Below are positions 22,798 to 26,504 of a stretch of 26,504 nucleotides of DNA, in pieces. Below the pieces are notes generated by a model. It was not told where the DNA came from and ran no database searches. It was given only the letters and a program-made list of their open reading frames with translations. The stretch is from positions 1-26,504 of IMG/VR virus record IMGVR_UViG_3300031227_000350. One strand, given 5' to 3'. The position numbers were made by a program, and so were the translations under genes. This DNA comes from a virus. Every line of letters starts with the position of its first letter. Position 1 is the stretch's first letter.

Positions 22798-24255
22798 ATG
22801 GCAATCGGAACCATCACAATCGACGGCGGCGCGCAGCCCATCCTCGACGGCGCGGTCAACAAGCCCATCGTGCTCGACGTCACGGGTGGCTGGGCCCTGG
22901 TAGCGAACGCGCAGTGGTACCTACTCCAGTTCCAAACGTCGGCCGCTGTGCTGACGCTCCCGGGCCTCATCGCGGCTCCCGGTCCGTTCGCCAACGGATT
23001 CACCGCCGACATTTCCGGTAGCTACGAGATCATCCTGCACGTCGAGTACAATGACGGGTCCGAGGACTGGGATCGGGCCGTTTTCCAGATTGAAGATCCG
23101 TTCATGCGAGACCCCTACCAGCGCTCGACGGCCCTGGCAGCGGCCCCCGCGGTGTACGAGACCGGGCGCGACCCGCAGTTCGAGGGGGCGACCCCGCCGG
23201 CCACCCGCGATACCACCTATGGGTGGGGGCACGTATCGCAACAGATCGCACGCATCCAGGCGGCCAGCTTCGGGCAAGCTCGATTCGTCGGGGTCTACAA
23301 TGGTTCCGGCGCCAACCGAGTGACCGGCGAAGTGGTCTGCCCGCGAGCGGGCAACGAGTTCATGGTTTTCATCGGCGGCGCAGGCGGCGCGGCCCCCGCC
23401 CTCGCGGACCGCCGGCATGCCATCGACGTGGAGCTTGCGGACGGAACCGACTACACGCAATCGAATCTGCCCTACTTCTACCTACTGGGCGACCTCGACG
23501 CCGGGGAGTACGGGCTTGCGGTTGTGGACGGGTGGGTACCGGCGATCACCGTGTTGGCCGCTTCGAGCCCCGGCGAGCCCGTATGGGTGAACGGCGTTGG
23601 CATCCTGGTCTACCGCCAGGACTGCTCGCCAGCGATCGCGGGCGGCGTGGACGACGTCATCGCTCGACAAGTGGGCGTCGTCCTGAATAACGCGGCGGCA
23701 GCGGCGTCTCCGCCCGGCGGGATCTGGTTCAAGGGCGTCCCGAATTCCTTTACTCGCGCGACCGGACTGTCCGGTCCGTACAGCGAGCTTCTAGCGGCGA
23801 CCGGCTTGACGCCGCCGAGCTTCGACCTCGACAGCGGTGGCGTTACCCACGAATGGGAGATTATTTCTCGGGGCGGCGGAGCGGCTGGCAATTTCACCTG
23901 GCGCGCGGGCTACATGGCAAACATTCCGGCATCGCAGTGGAATGAAGAGACCGCCAGAAGTTTTGAATTCTGGATCTACACGGACAGAGCGGGCGTCATC
24001 GCCACCGTGACGATCTACCGAACGGACGGGACGGTTGCGTACACGGGGATCCCTGCCACCTGGAATCCGACGATCACGCCCGGGTCCTGGCAGTACGCCT
24101 ATATCCCGTTCGCCTCTCTGGACTTCACGAACGGCGTCGAGCCCTTCGCGCCGGGCAAACAGTTTGTCATCGAAATTGGCGTGCAGTGGTCCGGCGCCGC
24201 CGTCCTGGGCGACCTGTGCAACATTCGCAACCCGGGCTTGCGGGATTGGTTCTAA
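22798..24255 (+). CDS. Putative tail fibre / receptor-binding protein
   Basis: A 485-residue protein after a GGAGGG site. The N-terminal ~100 residues form a beta-rich domain with TITIDGGAQPILDGAVNKP and YEIILHVEYNDGSEDWDRAVF, resembling an Ig/PKD-like fold. Residues about 165-285 contain another beta region with ARFVGVYNGSGANRVTGEV and YGLAVVDGWV. The C-terminal ~130 residues (EWEIISRGG, RSFEFWIYTDRAG, WQYAYIPFASLDF, GKQFVIEIGVQWSGAAVLGD) look like a jelly-roll carbohydrate-binding (CBM/galactose-binding-like) domain. Such fibres bind host surface sugars. Its place after the wedge proteins supports a receptor-binding role. Domain calls are by pattern only. The stop and the next start overlap (TAATG). 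Confidence 0.5.
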   Translation: MAIGTITIDGGAQPILDGAVNKPIVLDVTGGWALVANAQWYLLQFQTSAAVLTLPGLIAAPGPFANGFTADISGSYEIILHVEYNDGSEDWDRAVFQIEDPFMRDPYQRSTALAAAPAVYETGRDPQFEGATPPATRDTTYGWGHVSQQIARIQAASFGQARFVGVYNGSGANRVTGEVVCPRAGNEFMVFIGGAGGAAPALADRRHAIDVELADGTDYTQSNLPYFYLLGDLDAGEYGLAVVDGWVPAITVLAASSPGEPVWVNGVGILVYRQDCSPAIAGGVDDVIARQVGVVLNNAAAAASPPGGIWFKGVPNSFTRATGLSGPYSELLAATGLTPPSFDLDSGGVTHEWEIISRGGGAAGNFTWRAGYMANIPASQWNEETARSFEFWIYTDRAGVIATVTIYRTDGTVAYTGIPATWNPTITPGSWQYAYIPFASLDFTNGVEPFAPGKQFVIEIGVQWSGAAVLGDLCNIRNPGLRDWF

Positions 24256-24638
24256 TGGCCGTAGGGATACCAGCCTGGGAGGCAGGGCAGCGCGGCGGAT
24301 ACCGCTGCGAGCACGAGTACGGTTCATGGCCGGTCGCCACGGCGATCGCTGTGCTGTTTCGCCAGCTCGGGACCACGGTGGACGCCCTGGGCGAGCCCGG
24401 TACTTCGGGATCAACGGACTGCTACCCGCGCCACGCCCGCTGGCTTCGCTTCTACACGCCCACCATGACCGAGGGCCTGTGGCGGGTCGAGGCATCCTGG
24501 GGAGCGACCACGCTCATCCTGGGGTGGCTGAGTGTCATGCCCGAAGATTTCGTGTGGCACACCTACGATTCGCGGCGGCGTGCTGATCGGCGCGTCTACA
24601 AAGGCATGGGGCCCGTGAGACCGGAGGCGCAGCGATGA
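24255..24638 (+). CDS. Small unknown Trp-rich protein
   Basis: A 127-residue protein, start taken at the ATG that overlaps the previous stop as TAATG; an earlier in-frame start would overlap the fibre gene by 70 bases. It contains several tryptophans (GIPAWEAG, YGSWPVATAIAVLF, RWLRFYTPTMTEG, LWRVEASWGATTLILGWLS) and a basic C-terminus (YDSRRRADRRVYKGM). I do not recognise it. Its place between a fibre and a large baseplate gene, with an ATGA overlap to the latter, suggests co-translation and a baseplate accessory or fibre assembly role. Confidence 0.6.
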   Translation: MAVGIPAWEAGQRGGYRCEHEYGSWPVATAIAVLFRQLGTTVDALGEPGTSGSTDCYPRHARWLRFYTPTMTEGLWRVEASWGATTLILGWLSVMPEDFVWHTYDSRRRADRRVYKGMGPVRPEAQR

Positions 24639-26170
24639 CGTTCGGCGGCGGAGCCAGCGGCGGCCCTCTCGGCGCTATCCCCTTTGGCGGGCACGTCCTG
24701 GTGGCGGGCCTCGACTTCAGCGTTGACTCCGTTCGGCAGATTGCGCCCAACGGGGTCGCCGTGACGTTCACGAAATCCGTCTCTGCCGTCCCCGCGGCCA
24801 TCGCCGCAAACTACGCCCTGTATCTGAACGCGGACCCCGCGCAGACGTGGACGGTCGTGGCGGCGCACCTGTACCCCGACGATACCGACACCGTGTACCT
24901 CGAACTCGCGGAGCCCCTCACGTTCGGTGAGACCTTCCGCGTTGACATAGACCCGGCCGTCGTCTCCGCAAGTGGCGACGTGTTGCTCATCGCCTTCGGC
25001 GTATTCGAGGCTTGGGAATGCCTGGAAGACGCCTACCCCAGCGACGCCGGCCAAGAACCGATCCTGCAAGCCCTGACGGACTCCTACGGTCGGGCCATGG
25101 CAGAGGCCGCGGGGTTCCACTTCACCCGCCTACACTGGCGCTACGACCACGGCGACACGCAGGCCGTGTTGTGGACGGCCTTCATGTTCCCGGACGCGGG
25201 CACGTTCATTGTGGACGGCCGGCGCTACGACTACACAAGCCGCGAGCCCCATCGCTTCCTCGGAGTGACCCCGCAAGATGAGAACGATCTGCTCTTGCCG
25301 GCTCCGCAGCACGTCAACCTCGACACACCGCTCGTGGGGCACCACAAGGCCGGAGCGTTGACGCTCGACTGGGGACGCGACTACAGCTTTCACGAGCGGG
25401 CGCGGCAATCGGCGTTCGTCTCGCAGGCGCAGGGGCGCATGCTTGACCGGGCCGGCGTGTACGCACGGCCTGCTGGTCACGGTGACGACGCCTACCGCCG
25501 CCTCGAGCTGGCGCTGGTCTACAAGGACCGCGGCCCGTGGCGGACCCTCTACAACGTGCTGAAGGGCCTCTTCTGGAACTACAGGATGGAACTGCCCGGC
25601 CGCGTGCTCTCCGGGTACTACGCCGAGACCATCCCGAGCGTGGCGCAAGCACTCGCCGGCTGCTACGTCGAGATGGGGCTGGCGAGCGAAGCGGCTTCGC
25701 TTGTGCCAGACTCCAACGTGTACCACTCGCAGGGCTTCGACATTGCGACGCAACGCCTCTACATGGAGCCTGCGCCGGGTTCCGAAACGATGGGGTGGTT
25801 GTTCCGGTGGGGGTCTGAAGTCAAGGACGTAACGGTGTGGCCGTTCGAGATCATCGAGCGGCTCCCGGCAACCGACTTTGAGGGGGACGGGGCGAGCCCG
25901 ATCCTTGTCGAGATCCGGTTCGTTCCGTGGGCCATCGGTTCCGCCGATCACGGCTGGTACTTGAACATGCCGGACGCGACCGAGGACTTGCTAATCCCGG
26001 AGCACGGGTACCTCTACCCTGACGCGACCGAGGATGACCCGGATGGCGACTTTGAGGGACCGTACATCGGAGCCCCCGGGCTCACGCAGTACGTCGGTAT
26101 TGCGACACTGAAACTGATCCGCGCTGCGCTTCCCGCGGGCTCGCGCGTCGTTATCACCGTGGAGGAATAG
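24635..26170 (+). CDS. Large baseplate/tail protein with Ig-like N-terminus
   Basis: A 511-residue protein starting at an ATGA overlap. After a Gly-rich leader (1-20), residues about 29-115 resemble a SwmB/Big-type Ig-like domain: VRQIAPNGVAVTFTKSV, AANYALYLN, DTDTVYLELAEPLTFGETF, then VVSASGD. Residues about 130-300 contain PILQALTDSYGRAMAEAAGF, LHWRYDHGD and LTLDWGRDYSFHERAR. Residues about 285-330 (AYRRLELALVYKDRGPWRTLYNVLKGLFWNYR) look helical and conserved. The rest is beta-rich (VWPFEIIERLP, ILVEIRFVPWA). A baseplate wedge or fibre-attachment role is inferred by position; I do not recognise the full family. It starts four bases before the previous stop is complete. Confidence 0.6.
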   Translation: MTFGGGASGGPLGAIPFGGHVLVAGLDFSVDSVRQIAPNGVAVTFTKSVSAVPAAIAANYALYLNADPAQTWTVVAAHLYPDDTDTVYLELAEPLTFGETFRVDIDPAVVSASGDVLLIAFGVFEAWECLEDAYPSDAGQEPILQALTDSYGRAMAEAAGFHFTRLHWRYDHGDTQAVLWTAFMFPDAGTFIVDGRRYDYTSREPHRFLGVTPQDENDLLLPAPQHVNLDTPLVGHHKAGALTLDWGRDYSFHERARQSAFVSQAQGRMLDRAGVYARPAGHGDDAYRRLELALVYKDRGPWRTLYNVLKGLFWNYRMELPGRVLSGYYAETIPSVAQALAGCYVEMGLASEAASLVPDSNVYHSQGFDIATQRLYMEPAPGSETMGWLFRWGSEVKDVTVWPFEIIERLPATDFEGDGASPILVEIRFVPWAIGSADHGWYLNMPDATEDLLIPEHGYLYPDATEDDPDGDFEGPYIGAPGLTQYVGIATLKLIRAALPAGSRVVITVEE

Positions 26171-26172
26171 CC

Positions 26173-26504
26173 ATGCCAGTCGCAGACCGAATGCCAATCC
26201 CGAACGAACAGTTGCGGCGTGTGGACCAACGGGCGCGGATCTTTGAGCACAACGTCGATTCCGTGCTCGGCGTTGCAAAGGCCGCCGGGTCTACCTATCT
26301 GATCGGGAACGAAGTGCAGATTCTCGCGGCACAGTTGGCGACATACGCAGGGGCGGCGATCAACTGCCAGGGTGCCTACATCGAGCTGGTGGTCAACTCC
26401 ATGACGGGCACGGACATCATGACGTTCGCCGGGGACTTTGTTCTGCGCGAAGCCGATGGGGTTCCCGAAACCGCCTCGTCGAAGGCGATGACGATACCTT
26501 CAGC
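26173..26504 (+). CDS. Unknown tail-region protein, 5' part (cut by window end)
   Basis: An open frame of 110 codons from the ATG at 26173 to the end of the window. GGAGG at 26161-26165, inside the end of the previous gene, serves as its ribosome binding site. The first residues are MPVADRMPIPNEQLRRVDQR, then ARIFEHNVDSVLGVAKAAG and probable strands (INCQGAYIELVVN, MTFAGDFVLRE). Too little is visible to name it; position suggests another tail fibre or baseplate component. Confidence 0.7.
   Translation, partial: MPVADRMPIPNEQLRRVDQRARIFEHNVDSVLGVAKAAGSTYLIGNEVQILAAQLATYAGAAINCQGAYIELVVNSMTGTDIMTFAGDFVLREADGVPETASSKAMTIPS

Noticed and set aside
1-26504. tRNA genes, CRISPR arrays, insertion sequences, attachment sites, origins
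   Set aside because: None were seen in this compact structural block: no tRNA-like cloverleaf or CCA end, no regularly spaced repeats, no transposase or integrase gene.

Overview
The window is a contiguous virion-structure module of a tailed bacteriophage (or prophage) with a contractile tail. All credible genes lie on the + strand. They are tightly packed, with ATGA or TAATG overlaps or gaps mostly under 120 bases, and strong GGAGG-type ribosome binding sites. The DNA is GC-rich with G/C-biased third positions, which fits a high-GC bacterial host, but nothing here names the host. No integrase, lysis, replication, tRNA or CRISPR feature was seen. A sheath gene followed by a tube gene, plus Mu/P2/T4-like hub, spike, gp25-like and gpJ-like wedge genes, supports a myovirus-type particle.

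Head region (1 to about 7.4 kb): the C-terminus of a Mu gpF-like head morphogenesis protein; a prohead protease fused to a scaffold, with a nested in-frame start that could make free scaffold; a major capsid protein with a probable Ig/FN3-like insertion; a 943-residue beta-helix protein that is probably a head fibre or decoration; and two tandem-duplicated genes of unknown function. The beta-helix gene is bracketed by two strong hairpins.

Neck region (7.4-10.9 kb): a head-tail connector carrying an inserted domain, a zinc-knuckle neck protein, an HK97 gp10-like protein and a tail-terminator candidate. Tail region (10.9-16.1 kb): sheath, tube, a positional tail-assembly-chaperone candidate and a tape measure containing a hexanucleotide microsatellite.

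Baseplate and fibre region (16.1 kb to the end): hub, spike, a hub-adaptor protein fused to a gp25-like wedge domain, a gpJ-like wedge protein, an unknown protein, a putative carbohydrate-binding fibre, a small unknown protein, a large baseplate protein with an Ig-like N-terminus, and the start of another gene running off the window.

The least conventional signals are these. A ~105-residue module with three HxxxDxxN motifs at matching spacing occurs in both the beta-helix head protein and the connector. A 26-base exact repeat encodes GAFDVETRV in two unrelated genes 4.5 kb apart. The protease-scaffold carries an internal start, there is a recent tandem gene duplication, and a gp25-like domain is fused to another baseplate protein.
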